Shown here in pieces: positions 25,295 to 34,370 of a stretch of DNA of 64,000 bases. How positions within the stretch are numbered: the first letter of the stretch is position 1; every line of letters begins with the position of its first letter. The notes beneath the pieces are model-generated. The model was given only the letters and a program-made list of their open reading frames with translations. It was not told the origin of the DNA and searched no databases. The translations under genes were made by a program, and so were the position numbers. The DNA is from Flavivirga amylovorans (GTDB taxonomy: Bacteria; Bacteroidota; Bacteroidia; Flavobacteriales; Flavobacteriaceae): assembly GCF_030540875.1 (NCBI RefSeq), contig NZ_JAUOEM010000001.1:1116001-1180000 (forward strand), written 5' to 3'.

Positions 25295-25500
25295 TCAATT
25301 TCGACAGAGTGAAGGATGAGCGACGAGAAATCACATTGAGTAATTTAAGATATTAATAATCAAATATCAGCGACGAGAAATCACATAACAGTTAGCCATA
25401 TTATGTGATATCTCAATCGTACCTCATTTCGACATGACTCCAAGACATGATTTTGTACTCTGAGTCATTTCGACGTTAGGAGAAATCACATCATCATAAA
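25295..25500. repeat. Dispersed repeats, left of GIY-YIG copy 2
   Basis: Several copies of the GTCATTTCGAC...GAGAAATCACAT family, direct and inverted, for example GTCAATTTCGACAGAGTGAA, CGACGAGAAATCACAT, ATGTGATATCTCAATCGTAC and GTCATTTCGACGTTAGGAG. They match those beside GIY-YIG copy 1. No gene is seen in this gap. Confidence 0.7.
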
Positions 25501-25532
25501 GTTTTGAAATAGCTAAAATATTATAATTAGTC

Positions 25533-25832
25533 ATGCTGCATAAATACTTAGTTTATATAACTACCAATAAGTATCGAACCACTTTGTATATTGGTTTTAC
25601 TAATAACATCCAAAACAGGTTATCTCAACACTATTTTGATAGTCAAAATGCTAAGAAGTCATTTGCGGGCAAATATGGCTGTATTTATCTAGTATACTAT
25701 GAAACTTTTGAATATCCTAAGCTTGGCATAGCCAGAGAAAAAGAATTAAAAAAATGGAGACGTGAAAAGAAAAATAAATTAGTATCAGATTTTAATCCAA
25801 AATGGGAGAATTTGAATAATCAAATATTTTAA
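25533..25832 (+). CDS. GIY-YIG nuclease family protein, copy 2
   Basis: A 99-residue GIY-YIG protein with the same motif set as copy 1 (YITTNKYRTTLYIGFTNN, NRLSQHYF, AREKELKKWRREKK). It differs from copy 1 at five residues only (F/L, F/Y, V/I, D/E, I/L), although it lies 18 kb away and on the other strand. Both copies are wrapped in the same dispersed repeats, so recent duplication together with flanking repeats is likely. Activity is not shown by the sequence alone. Confidence 0.85.
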   Translation: MLHKYLVYITTNKYRTTLYIGFTNNIQNRLSQHYFDSQNAKKSFAGKYGCIYLVYYETFEYPKLGIAREKELKKWRREKKNKLVSDFNPKWENLNNQIF

Positions 25833-25854
25833 TACTTTTGGTTATATGTTGCTT

Positions 25855-26290
25855 CAGATATATTCAACATGACTCCAAGACATAATTTCACATTCCGAGT
25901 CATTTCGACGACAGGAGAAATCACATAATCTTAGTAATATAAAATTTATAATAATGCGATATCTCAATCGTACCTCATTTCGACATGACTCCAAGACATG
26001 ATTTTGTACTCCGAGTCATAACATGATAACCAAATATAAATTTAACTTCGTAGTCAATTTCGACAGAGTGAAGCATGAGCGACGAGAAATCACATCAAGA
26101 AAGGTGTTTGCTCAATTATTATGCGATGTCTCAATCGTGCCTCATTCGACATGACTCTAGGGAATAATTTCACATTCTGAGTCATTTCTACATTTCGACT
26201 TCACTCAAGGTAAACTTTAAGAGAAATCACATAATCTTAGCAATATAGAGCTTATAATTATGAGATGTCTCAATTACTATTCACTTTTCA
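25855..26290. repeat. Cluster of dispersed repeats, right of GIY-YIG copy 2
   Basis: At least five copies of the GTCATTTCGAC/GAGAAATCACAT family in both orientations, including GAGTCATTTCGACGACAGGA, GCGATATCTCAATCGTACC, GAGCGACGAGAAATCACATC and GCGATGTCTCAATCGTGCC. Together they fill most of the 600-base gap before the secreted-protein promoter at 26350. I see no gene here. Confidence 0.7.
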
Positions 26291-26349
26291 TGACCTCGTA
26301 TTATTGACGTAGACGACTTTATTCAAAATCATTTAACCGCAATAGCTTT

Positions 26350-26418
26350 CCATTCGTCTACACTTGATTTTCATTCACCGAAAATAAAAATATACCCCCT
26401 AATGGTCATGTAACTTTG
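26350..26418 (+). promoter_or_regulatory. LytTR-type operator and promoter before the T9SS secreted protein
   Basis: CCATTCGTCTA (26350-26360) and TCATTCACCGA (26371-26381) are direct repeats exactly 21 bp apart with the spacer CACTTGATTT, almost identical to the spacer of the 21033 operator. A perfect -7 box, TAACTTTG (26411-26418), begins 30 bases after the second repeat. The gene starts at 26439. Confidence 0.7.
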
Positions 26419-26438
26419 TAGTATAAAACACAAAGACC

Positions 26439-29018
26439 ATGAAAAAAATATTACTACTACTTGTACTTATTTACACGAATGTATATACACAAGATATACC
26501 GTTTAATTGTGATTACAATGCATACTTATTCCAATACAATGATGTGTATGCTATAGATTTAGCTTCTGGTAGCTCATATACAGTCGCTACCGATGTTACA
26601 GAAGGCTCTATTAATGCAGCCGCATATAATCCTGCAGATGGCTTTATCTGGGGGTCATTAAGCTTTCCTTCAAAATCTATAGTTAGAATAGGTAAAGACT
26701 TTTCAACGCTTACATTTTATGTAGATGAATTACCGACTTCTAGTAGGTATGTTGGAGATGTTAGTGCAGAAGGTATTTATTATCTAAAAGGTGGTGGAAC
26801 ACCATATTATGCTATAGATCTAAATCCTGAATCTGATAACTACGGAAATTATATAGCAACTAAGAATTTATCAAAAAGTATAAGTATTCACGACTGGGCA
26901 TTTAATGCTGTGGACGGTAAGCTATATACTGTAGAAAAGAAAACGAATATATTATACCGTATAGAAGCAGAAAACGGCACCATGGAAAGTTTAGGCGAAG
27001 TCCCAATCTTATCTGGTTTAAATTACACCTATGGCGCCGTTTATTTTGATGCATCTGGACGTTTTTATGTATCGGCAAATCAAACAGGAACTATTTATGT
27101 GATACAGAACGTACAAGATTTAGATGGTACGAATGCTATGGATTCTAATCTATTTGCTTTTGGTCCTTCTAGTTCTCAAAATGATGGTGCGCGTTGTCCA
27201 ACAGCTCCAGTACCACAAGAAGATTGTACCAATGGTATTGATGATGATGGAGATGGTCTAATAGATTGTGAAGATCCTTCATGTTCTGGTTATGCAGCGT
27301 GTCCTGTAATAGAAGCACCAACATCTAGTGGTAATTCAGGAGGACTGGAAAGCAACAACAGGTTGTCTGAACAGATTAATAAACGAAACTTTAATCGTGC
27401 TAAGAACAATTACAAATTTGATAAAACATCAGCGAAACGATTTACAAAATCTGCTAAATATGGTAAAAAGACTGGTAAAACAGGATTACAATTATCAGAC
27501 TTCGTTCCGTTAGAGATTTTAAATGAAGATCATGTTATAGAATCATCCCCTACAGATTTATTAGGTATTACGAATGCAACAGATATATATTCAGTGGACT
27601 ATATGAAAGCAAACGAAGCTGTTGCAACGATAATGGTTTTAAAAACGGATAAAGGCGTTTACGAACACACGAAATACATTTGTGATAGATTATTAGGCGC
27701 CGAATTAATATCTGTATCAACGATAGAAATCAAAGAACAGAAATTTATAAAAGCATTGATTAGAAATATTGATGGTTCTTTGGAATTTGTATTGAGTTTA
27801 TCAGCAAAACCTATTAATAATGGTAGCGAATTTGGAATTGAAAGCCATTGGAATTTAGATAAATATGAAAACAATGTGCCGTTCTATAATTTCCAAATAT
27901 GGTCAAATTCTTTAGATGATTTATTACGTCTTGGAGAAGAAGTAGTACGATTGTTAGATGTTCAAAAACCAGTAACAAGTTATGATAACTCAACACCACC
28001 AACCGTATTTGTTAGAAAAGGTAAGTATCATCATGGAAAACTAGAATTACAAATTGTAAATACCAATAGGAGTGAAGCCGTAAAATTTGATGGCGGATTA
28101 AGAGTTACTGAATCGGATACAGTAGAGTACGTGTCATCAACCTTAGATTTAGATGGTAATTATATTACCAATATAGAAGTAGATGCAGGTAACTTGTTTG
28201 ATATAGGTTTTAGAATAGGCGATGGGATAGAAACTCCAGATGATTTGTTTATGTCTGATGGTCCTTGGGGATACGATAATGCAGCACCAAGTACAGTCGT
28301 TAACACATATAATGTAACACCTAATGAAGAGGAATTTAATGATGATGAATATCCTATTGAGCGTAATATAGAATTAGTAGCCAATACGAGCGAATATATT
28401 GCAGCTTACAGAGCTTTAACACCTAAATTTAATCCAATAAATTTATCAGATTATAATAGCTTACAGTTTAGAGCTAAAGGAACTGGTACTTTGATTGTAA
28501 GATTGGTTAAGGAAGGTGTAAGCAACTGGGAAGAACAATACAAAACCAGTGTTGCATTAACTAACGAATTACAGGATTATAGTTTAACGTTTTCTGAATT
28601 TACATCTATTACTGGTGATAATTTTGAAGCGAACGATGTAACGTCTATAGTGTTTACTATGCTAGCAGAAACCGGTGTTGTAGAAACTAAAGAAATGACG
28701 TTGCAACAATTACGTTTTTCGACTAGTAGCACACTTTCGGTAGAATCATTTACTAATGAAAAATTTAATAAGACGTTTGCATCTCCTAACCCAATGGTAT
28801 CTAATACAACGATCCATTTTACAAGTCAAGCTTCAGAAAAAGTTGAGTTGTTAGTCTACAATCAATTAGGAAGTTTGGTTAAAAAGATGACTCATGAGAC
28901 TGTAAGTGGTAAAAATGAAATAAAATTAAATAGAACAGGTTTAGGTTCAGGGTTGTATTTCTGTAATATAAAAAGCAATGCAACAACTTATAAAACAATA
29001 AAATTACTCATAGAATAA
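26439..29018 (+). CDS. Large T9SS-secreted protein with propeller and carbohydrate-binding-like domain
   Basis: An 859-residue exported protein. Signal peptide residues 1-17 (ending VYTQ). Residues about 20-260 form a propeller-like repeat region (AFNAVDGKLYTVEKKTN, FDASGRFYVSANQTG). DCTNGIDDDGDGLIDCEDPSC (about 265-285) is a short Asp-rich calcium-binding-type repeat. The segment about 660-770 (NLSDYNSLQFRAKGTGTLIVRLVKEG...SIVFTML) resembles a CIA30/galactose-binding beta-sandwich, and the end is a T9SS type A sorting domain (ASPNPMVSNTTIHF...GLYFCNIKSNATTYKTIKLLIE). Surface-anchored or released; sugar binding is plausible. It has its own LytTR-type operator, like the polysaccharide genes. 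Confidence 0.78.
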   Translation: MKKILLLLVLIYTNVYTQDIPFNCDYNAYLFQYNDVYAIDLASGSSYTVATDVTEGSINAAAYNPADGFIWGSLSFPSKSIVRIGKDFSTLTFYVDELPTSSRYVGDVSAEGIYYLKGGGTPYYAIDLNPESDNYGNYIATKNLSKSISIHDWAFNAVDGKLYTVEKKTNILYRIEAENGTMESLGEVPILSGLNYTYGAVYFDASGRFYVSANQTGTIYVIQNVQDLDGTNAMDSNLFAFGPSSSQNDGARCPTAPVPQEDCTNGIDDDGDGLIDCEDPSCSGYAACPVIEAPTSSGNSGGLESNNRLSEQINKRNFNRAKNNYKFDKTSAKRFTKSAKYGKKTGKTGLQLSDFVPLEILNEDHVIESSPTDLLGITNATDIYSVDYMKANEAVATIMVLKTDKGVYEHTKYICDRLLGAELISVSTIEIKEQKFIKALIRNIDGSLEFVLSLSAKPINNGSEFGIESHWNLDKYENNVPFYNFQIWSNSLDDLLRLGEEVVRLLDVQKPVTSYDNSTPPTVFVRKGKYHHGKLELQIVNTNRSEAVKFDGGLRVTESDTVEYVSSTLDLDGNYITNIEVDAGNLFDIGFRIGDGIETPDDLFMSDGPWGYDNAAPSTVVNTYNVTPNEEEFNDDEYPIERNIELVANTSEYIAAYRALTPKFNPINLSDYNSLQFRAKGTGTLIVRLVKEGVSNWEEQYKTSVALTNELQDYSLTFSEFTSITGDNFEANDVTSIVFTMLAETGVVETKEMTLQQLRFSTSSTLSVESFTNEKFNKTFASPNPMVSNTTIHFTSQASEKVELLVYNQLGSLVKKMTHETVSGKNEIKLNRTGLGSGLYFCNIKSNATTYKTIKLLIE

Positions 29019-29043
29019 TTAATAGCTAATCTAATTTCTATTA

Positions 29044-29078
29044 AGAGGTAAAAGACATTGTTTTTTTGCCTCTTTTTT
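29044..29078 (+). terminator. Rho-independent terminator
   Basis: AGAGGTAAAA (29044-29053) pairs with TTTTGCCTCT (29064-29073), one G-T pair, then a run of T. It closes the transcript of the 859-residue secreted protein. Confidence 0.75.
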
Positions 29079-29429
29079 ACTTAAAAAGTGAATAAACCAA
29101 AAGTAAAGCCTTAATTATATTAGTAGTATAGATAATAAGCATGTAGTTTATAAATGGAAATTCAAACTTGATATTGGATTTCAATCACCACCTAAATTCA
29201 CGCATATCCATCAATTAAAACCTGTAGTAGGATCTCTGGCTAGTATGCCATTATGCCCTAACAACAGCAGAAACAAACTAAATTGGTTATTATTTCTAAT
29301 AAATAGATGTGTATAGTTCATACTGTCTAAAGGGGTAATAGAATTCGAATGAATTTTTATTATCTAGTTAAAGGTTAAAACCCTGCAATTTCATTGCAGT
29401 TACTTTAGTCTCTATAAACTTTTTTGCGT

Positions 29430-29596
29430 GCCGATTGTCATTTCGAACACAGAGAGAAATCTCATCACAAATTCCAAAATAATGAGATTCCTCTTTGTAA
29501 GCTTCGCTTATATCTTCAAACAAAATATATTTTGTTTTCGATAGCATTCGGAATGACAAACCAACTTTAAAAAAAGAATTCCATTCTTTTTTTAAA
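29430..29596. repeat. Inverted GTCATTTCGAAC/GGAATGACAA element and a 14-bp perfect hairpin
   Basis: GATTGTCATTTCGAACACAG on the left pairs loosely with CATTCGGAATGACAAACC on the right, with AGAAATCTCATCACAA and TAATGAGATTCCTC between them. Next to it TTTAAAAAAAGAAT (29566-29579) and ATTCTTTTTTTAAA (29583-29596) form a perfect stem. This fills part of the roughly 640-base gap before the lipoprotein gene; I see no gene in the rest of it. Confidence 0.6.
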
Positions 29597-29721
29597 ACTA
29601 TGGATTTTCAATCTATAGTAGTTTATTTAGCTTTCTGCTAGTTATGTTAAATTAAATATATTCTATTTACTTCCACGCAACCAAATAACAAAAGGTGCAT
29701 CTTTTAAATAAATTTGAAAGT

Positions 29722-30243
29722 ATGAAGAGTAAAATTTATGTCATAGCGTTACTATTACTTAGTATTTTAATAGCGTCTTGTGAGTCTGATGATTTAACAT
29801 ATCAAGATGACTTTGAGAATAGCCGTAATGTTTGGATGGATTTTAAAGAATCTTCTGAAAACTCATATAAATATGTAGTTTCTAATTCATCGTGGGTTGG
29901 CTTTGCTTGGGAAACGACTATAACTGTCTCTAACGGAAAAGTTATTCAAAGGCATTTTAAATATACTAATACAGAAGGTTTATCCGATGATATTCCAGAT
30001 GAAGATTTGGAATGGACTGAAGATGAAAATGAAATAGGTAGTCATAAAGATGTAGCGGAACCTTTGACATTGGATGAAGTATACGAAAAAGCGAAACAGG
30101 AATGGTTATTAAAAAGAAAGGAAGCACAAACATACTTCGAAACTAAAAACAATGGATTAATCTCGATGTGTGGCTATGTAGAAAATGGTTGTCAGGACGA
30201 TTGTTTTATAGGAATCATTATAAAAAGTGTTGAGGTGTTATAA
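29722..30243 (+). CDS. Hypothetical lipoprotein
   Basis: A 173-residue protein from ATG 29722 (an upstream in-frame GTG at 29695 is less likely because it precedes the basic stretch). The lipoprotein signal is MKSKIYVIALLLLSILIASC, with the lipobox Cys at the end. The mature part is acidic and Trp-rich (WMDFKESSENSYKYVVSNSSWVGFAWETT...), with late cysteines (SMCGYVENGCQDDC). I do not recognise the family. It lies between the secreted-protein gene and the TPR-barrel exporter, convergent with the latter. Confidence 0.65.
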   Translation: MKSKIYVIALLLLSILIASCESDDLTYQDDFENSRNVWMDFKESSENSYKYVVSNSSWVGFAWETTITVSNGKVIQRHFKYTNTEGLSDDIPDEDLEWTEDENEIGSHKDVAEPLTLDEVYEKAKQEWLLKRKEAQTYFETKNNGLISMCGYVENGCQDDCFIGIIIKSVEVL

Positions 30244-30299
30244 GCCAGAAAGATAAATAAGAATAAGAGTAGGCGTTAGCTTGTAACTAACTCATGTGG

Positions 30300-32360
30300 T
30301 TACTTCTTAAAAACAGGCTTCTCAAACAAATACCACTTAAAACGCAGCCCAATTTCAGTAAACGTAAATCCAGCAGCAGTAGCAGAAGCTATATTACTTC
30401 TAGTCCCATAAATATTTAATAAAGCGCGGTCACAAAATTTATAACCTAACTTGCCTTGAATACGATATGTACTTTGTTTTTCATTGTTTTCAATAAATTG
30501 ATAACCCGTAGCAGCCGTTAACTCATAAAACCATTCTTTAGGTTTGGTGGTCACTTCATCTTTAATCAAGTTTATAAAAATCTCTGTAGCATTAAATTTT
30601 TCTGGACTAAAATAAATAGCTGGAACTTGGTTCTTAAAAGTAATGTACTGATAGTTTAGGCCTGCTTTTAATGATGGTTTACTAAGGATGTTATAATACA
30701 AGGAGGTAAACAATAAATTTCTGCTGTTATCATCGTTTTGCGACGTATAATAATATTGCGTAAACCAGCCTAAATTAAAGTTGGTACTTAAGTTATAATT
30801 CGCATAAAAGTGGTTCATAACAATTTCACGATCTAATAGATCTGCATTAAAATTTTGAAGCTCTCGTTTATAACCAATATCTAAAACTTGTAATTTAAAG
30901 GGTTTTATATTAAAAGACACATCGGTTAGTAATTGCGTGTAATCATCTGTATCCGCTTTTGCTGAGGTGATACCAGCAGTGCCTTTAAAAGTGATGTTTG
31001 GTAATAACTGATAGGCTAATCCTAATGAAAAATTATTTGATGTCGCTTTATTATCGGTTACAGAATTACTAGTCGTTCTATATCCGTAATTAGCAAGCCA
31101 CTTAAATTTTGTAGATGTTGGGAATTCAAGATTCGTTTGGAATGCATAAGTTTCGTTATCCCCATTATCAAAAGTATAAGACCCTTTCGTTTCTAAAAAA
31201 GGGGTAAAACGCATATCTAAATCTTTAATAAAATTAGTAGCATCTTTTTGTTTATCATAAAACTGTAAAGTGTTGTTTGCCGACTCGTAGGCTTCATTAT
31301 AAAAACCAGAGGCTTTTAGTGCATTGGCCTTTCCTAAGTTGCCATCAAAAGAGGAGGTATCGTTTTTTAAAATACTGTTGTAATCCATCACACTCTTTTT
31401 AAAATCACTTTTATAGATATTCAATGTCGCTCGTAAGGCTAAAACCCAATTATCATTAGGCTTTATTTTTATCAATTCATCTATTAAAGATTGAGCTTCT
31501 TTATACTTTTTATTCCAAATTAAGGCTTGAATATAGAGCTCTTGCGTTTGCTGTTTGAGTGTAGCATCGTTTAAATTTGCTAAGGTGCTATAAGCCTCTT
31601 CACTAATTTTAAAAGCGGCTTTTTCTTTGCCTTTTAAGTGTTTTACTAAGGCAAGTCCGTTTAAGGCTATCGTTTTATCAGTTTCATTGCTACCTATAGT
31701 ATTATAGATTGTTTCGACTTTATCGAAGGTTTCAGTTATTAAATATAGATTGGCTAAATTGATTAAGGTTTCTTTATCATTTTTAAAAAGAGATAAATTC
31801 TCTTTTAAAAGGCGTTCAGCTTCCTCATAGTTCTGTTGCTGTTGATTTTTATAAGCATAACCTAAATTGATGTACTTTTTGGAGGTTAATGCATTTTGGT
31901 TTCCTGGAGAAGTTTCTAAAGCTTTATTAACATATCTTAAAGCCTCATCATAGATCTTTAGATTAGATAAGGTGTTGGCATACCCTAAAAGCGCTGGAAA
32001 ACTTTGATCGTTTTCTTTAATAAGATTTTCATAATAGTTTTTAGCTGTATCATAGTTTTTATCCCATAGTAGAGATTCAGCGTAATTCAGTTTGATTTCA
32101 AAATCATTGGGATAGTCTTTTAACAAATCTGTAAATATAGAAACAGCTTCTTTAGAGTTTCCATTTAATCCGACGGCACGCCCATAGCATAGTTTTGCTG
32201 TTTTATTTTGTGGATACTCCTTTAAAACAGTTTTAAAGTATGTTTCAGCAGCTTCATATTTGCCAGTTTCTAAGTAGGTGAATCCTTCTTGCATGTTTTG
32301 AGACACCCCAAGTGAACTAATAAACAGGGCTATTAAAACTAAATATGATTTAAATGTCAT
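30300..32360 (-). CDS. TPR / outer-membrane beta-barrel protein (YaiO/PgaA-like exporter)
   Basis: A 686-residue protein. After the signal peptide (MTFKSYLVLIALFISSLGVSQ) it has a long series of about ten TPR helix pairs (YLETGKYEAAETYFKTVL..., YAESLLWDKNYDTAKNYYENL..., YNEAYESANNTLQFY) up to residue about 370, followed by amphipathic strands (about 390-686; SYTFDNGDNETYAFQTNLEFP...LGLAYQLLPNITFKGTAGIT...GLRFKWYLF), typical of YaiO-type barrels. A periplasmic TPR joined to a barrel is the plan of exopolysaccharide exporters such as PgaA and BcsC. Its start faces the LytTR operator of the divergent STAS-flippase operon. Export of the polysaccharide made by the neighbouring genes is inferred. 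Confidence 0.8.
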   Translation of the reverse strand: MTFKSYLVLIALFISSLGVSQNMQEGFTYLETGKYEAAETYFKTVLKEYPQNKTAKLCYGRAVGLNGNSKEAVSIFTDLLKDYPNDFEIKLNYAESLLWDKNYDTAKNYYENLIKENDQSFPALLGYANTLSNLKIYDEALRYVNKALETSPGNQNALTSKKYINLGYAYKNQQQQNYEEAERLLKENLSLFKNDKETLINLANLYLITETFDKVETIYNTIGSNETDKTIALNGLALVKHLKGKEKAAFKISEEAYSTLANLNDATLKQQTQELYIQALIWNKKYKEAQSLIDELIKIKPNDNWVLALRATLNIYKSDFKKSVMDYNSILKNDTSSFDGNLGKANALKASGFYNEAYESANNTLQFYDKQKDATNFIKDLDMRFTPFLETKGSYTFDNGDNETYAFQTNLEFPTSTKFKWLANYGYRTTSNSVTDNKATSNNFSLGLAYQLLPNITFKGTAGITSAKADTDDYTQLLTDVSFNIKPFKLQVLDIGYKRELQNFNADLLDREIVMNHFYANYNLSTNFNLGWFTQYYYTSQNDDNSRNLLFTSLYYNILSKPSLKAGLNYQYITFKNQVPAIYFSPEKFNATEIFINLIKDEVTTKPKEWFYELTAATGYQFIENNEKQSTYRIQGKLGYKFCDRALLNIYGTRSNIASATAAGFTFTEIGLRFKWYLFEKPVFKK

Positions 32361-32401
32361 GAGCGATTTTTAATACATGCAAGGTAAGCAATAGATTTTA
32401 A

Positions 32402-32471
32402 TCATTCATCTACAGCAACCTGCCACTCACCGATATTGCACCTAAACTTTACATATTTGATAGCATCTTTG
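32402..32471 (+). promoter_or_regulatory. LytTR-type operator and promoter of the STAS-flippase operon
   Basis: TCATTCATCTA (32402-32412) and CCACTCACCGA (32423-32433) are direct repeats exactly 21 bp apart. A -7-like box, CATCTTTG (32464-32471), begins 31 bases after the second repeat, the same distance as at 26411. The first gene starts at 32513. The site also lies 41 bases upstream of the divergent TPR-barrel gene and could affect both. Confidence 0.66.
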
Positions 32472-32512
32472 TTTCAGAAATTAAAAAGAATAATAACTAA
32501 AAAATAGAAATT

Positions 32513-32791
32513 ATGGCACTTAAAATTACCAATCAAGATGGAACATTTTTAATAGAAGGAACTATCAACACTTCTACGGCACTGAATTTTCAAAATCATT
32601 TAGAATCTATTTTAAATGTATATGAGACACTAACGATTGATATTGAAAACGTCACAGAAATTGATGCTAGCGGTATGAATGCTTTAAGAGCTCTATACTC
32701 AAATGCATTAATTTACAACAGACCCTTTTATATTATTGGTACGGGTTGTAAAGAAATCTATGATGATTTCATGTTTACCAATGCAGCATAA
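32513..32791 (+). CDS. STAS-domain protein 1a
   Basis: A 92-residue STAS (anti-sigma-factor antagonist-like) protein. It has the phosphorylatable-Ser motif TEIDASGMNALRAL, as in SpoIIAA/RsbV (D-x-S-G). It is the first gene of an operon: STAS 1a, STAS 1b, flippase, each starting close to or overlapping the previous. A nearly identical copy occurs on the minus strand at 36666. No SpoIIAB/RsbW kinase or PP2C phosphatase is encoded in the window, so the partner is elsewhere or the proteins act otherwise, for example as scaffolds. Confidence 0.88.
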   Translation: MALKITNQDGTFLIEGTINTSTALNFQNHLESILNVYETLTIDIENVTEIDASGMNALRALYSNALIYNRPFYIIGTGCKEIYDDFMFTNAA

Positions 32792-32824
32792 TTAATTCTT
32801 AGTATAAACTCAAATCTAAATATT

Positions 32825-33133
32825 ATGAACTTCAAAATTATAAATAACAAAGGTGTTTTTGAAATACACGGACACTTTACAAATGCAAATACCAACCAAG
32901 TAGCTGACTTCTTTAATAATCTATTGGATAGATATTATGAGATTGTAATATGTCTTAAACAAGTAAAATGTATAGATAGTAAAGCCATAAATGTTATGCA
33001 GTTTATAACTACTAAAGCTAAAAGACGAAGTAAAGTACTATTTGTTTTAGGGAAAGATAATATACGTATAAAGAAGCAATTTGAAGAAGTTAACTTAATG
33101 AACATATTTAGAAATGATTACTCTAGCAAATAA
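32825..33133 (+). CDS. STAS-domain-like protein 1b
   Basis: A 102-residue STAS-fold protein: VFEIHGHFTNANTNQVADFFNNLLDRYYEIVICLKQVKCIDSKAINVMQFITTKAK. The position of the phosphorylatable Ser-Gly in STAS 1a reads IDSKAI here, so the canonical D-x-S-G is not kept; the minus-strand paralogue reads IDETAI and lacks Ser. The reading frame overlaps the start of the flippase by 20 bases. It may pair with STAS 1a as a non-phosphorylatable partner; that is a suggestion from gene order only. Confidence 0.75.
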   Translation: MNFKIINNKGVFEIHGHFTNANTNQVADFFNNLLDRYYEIVICLKQVKCIDSKAINVMQFITTKAKRRSKVLFVLGKDNIRIKKQFEEVNLMNIFRNDYSSK

Positions 33134-34355
33134 TTTAAAGAAAAGAGTGACTCCAGAACAGTTATTTATGATAAGTGTTCTAGCTGTAAACGGCGGGAAT
33201 TATTTATATAATCTCATTCTTGGTCGTTTGTTAGGACCAGCACAATTTTCAGATGCTGCGGTATTAATAACATTTTTATTGGTACTGTCTTTTGTCGCCA
33301 TGACGTTTCAGTTGGTCACAGCAAAATTCTCAGTACTTTTTGAAAACCAATTATTTAAAAGCTTTGTTTCAAAAATTTATAAAAACGCATTAATCGTTGG
33401 CATCGTAATGGGGGCATTAATTATTGGTTTTGCAATACAATTACAAGAACTGTTTAATACTTCGTCATCCAGTATGTTCGTAATATTTGGCTGTGGAGTA
33501 CCCTTATATTTTTTAATGAGTGTGAATAGAGGTGTTTTTCAAGGAAAAAAAGCATTTAAGGCATTATCTATGACGTATCAATTTGAAATGCTTAGCCGTT
33601 TGCTGGTTACCTTAGGGTTGATCTTTTTGTTCAACATACAATCTTCTGTAGTCATAGCGATGGGTATTTTAATCTCATTTGGATTTGGTTTAATACCTTT
33701 TAAATTCAAGGCAATTGATCTTAAATTGAAATCTTCCCTATCTGTTTTACAAGCGAAACAAGTAAAACAGTTTTTTATATTAACAGCGTTTTATGAATTG
33801 ACACAAATCATAATAAACAACAGTGATATTCTTTTAGTAAAACATTACTTTGAATCTTATGAAGCAGGCTTATATGCGTCTTTAGCTTTAATAGGACGTA
33901 TCGTTTACTTTATAGCCTGGATGTTTGTTATGTTGCTATTGCCAACGGTGGTTCAATTAAAAAAAGAGGGGAAGGAAACGGCCTCTATATTGTTTAAATA
34001 TGTTGGGTATATAGCTGTCATTTCAATACTGATTGTTTTAGCATGTTTAATGTTTCCCGAAACCATCATAAAACTATTATTTGGTAATAATTACATTGCT
34101 ATGGCACCTCTTTTATGGAAATACGCTATGGCTACCAGTATGTTTGCCATTTCTAACATATTTGCGTATTACTATTTGTCTTTAGATACCTATATACCAG
34201 TGATTATATCGGGCGTATTTGGAATACTTCAAATGATATTAGTGATCTTTTATCACGATAGTTTACAGCAAGTTGTTTATATGCAGATTATTGCCATGGC
34301 TTTATTACTGATTATTCAACTTCTATGCTTCAAATTAGATCAGAGAAGCGTTTAA
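33114..34355 (+). CDS. Polysaccharide flippase-like membrane protein 1
   Basis: A 413-residue protein with about 12 membrane segments, of the MATE/Wzx-type polysaccharide biosynthesis family: GNYLYNLILGRLLGPAQFSDAAVLITFLL at the start and the loop LLVKHYFESYEAGLYASLALIGRI, typical of Wzx/PST flippases. It likely moves lipid-linked sugar units across the inner membrane. Only the first ATG lies before the first membrane segment, so it overlaps STAS 1b by 20 bases and is coupled to it. A paralogue of 414 residues lies at 38541, next to the second GT4 gene. Confidence 0.87.
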   Translation: MITLANNLKKRVTPEQLFMISVLAVNGGNYLYNLILGRLLGPAQFSDAAVLITFLLVLSFVAMTFQLVTAKFSVLFENQLFKSFVSKIYKNALIVGIVMGALIIGFAIQLQELFNTSSSSMFVIFGCGVPLYFLMSVNRGVFQGKKAFKALSMTYQFEMLSRLLVTLGLIFLFNIQSSVVIAMGILISFGFGLIPFKFKAIDLKLKSSLSVLQAKQVKQFFILTAFYELTQIIINNSDILLVKHYFESYEAGLYASLALIGRIVYFIAWMFVMLLLPTVVQLKKEGKETASILFKYVGYIAVISILIVLACLMFPETIIKLLFGNNYIAMAPLLWKYAMATSMFAISNIFAYYYLSLDTYIPVIISGVFGILQMILVIFYHDSLQQVVYMQIIAMALLLIIQLLCFKLDQRSV

Positions 34356-34370
34356 TCTGTATTTGTCATT

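Noticed and set aside
27328-28384. Several 60-75-codon frames inside the 859-residue secreted protein gene
   Set aside because: All are out-of-frame or antisense to a gene with a clear signal peptide, domain series and sorting domain.
29180-29215. Possible sixth LytTR-type repeat pair (TCAATCACCAC ... GCATATCCATC)
   Set aside because: Only one of the two 11-mers fits the consensus moderately, the spacing does not give a clean second repeat, and no gene starts within 450 bases downstream.
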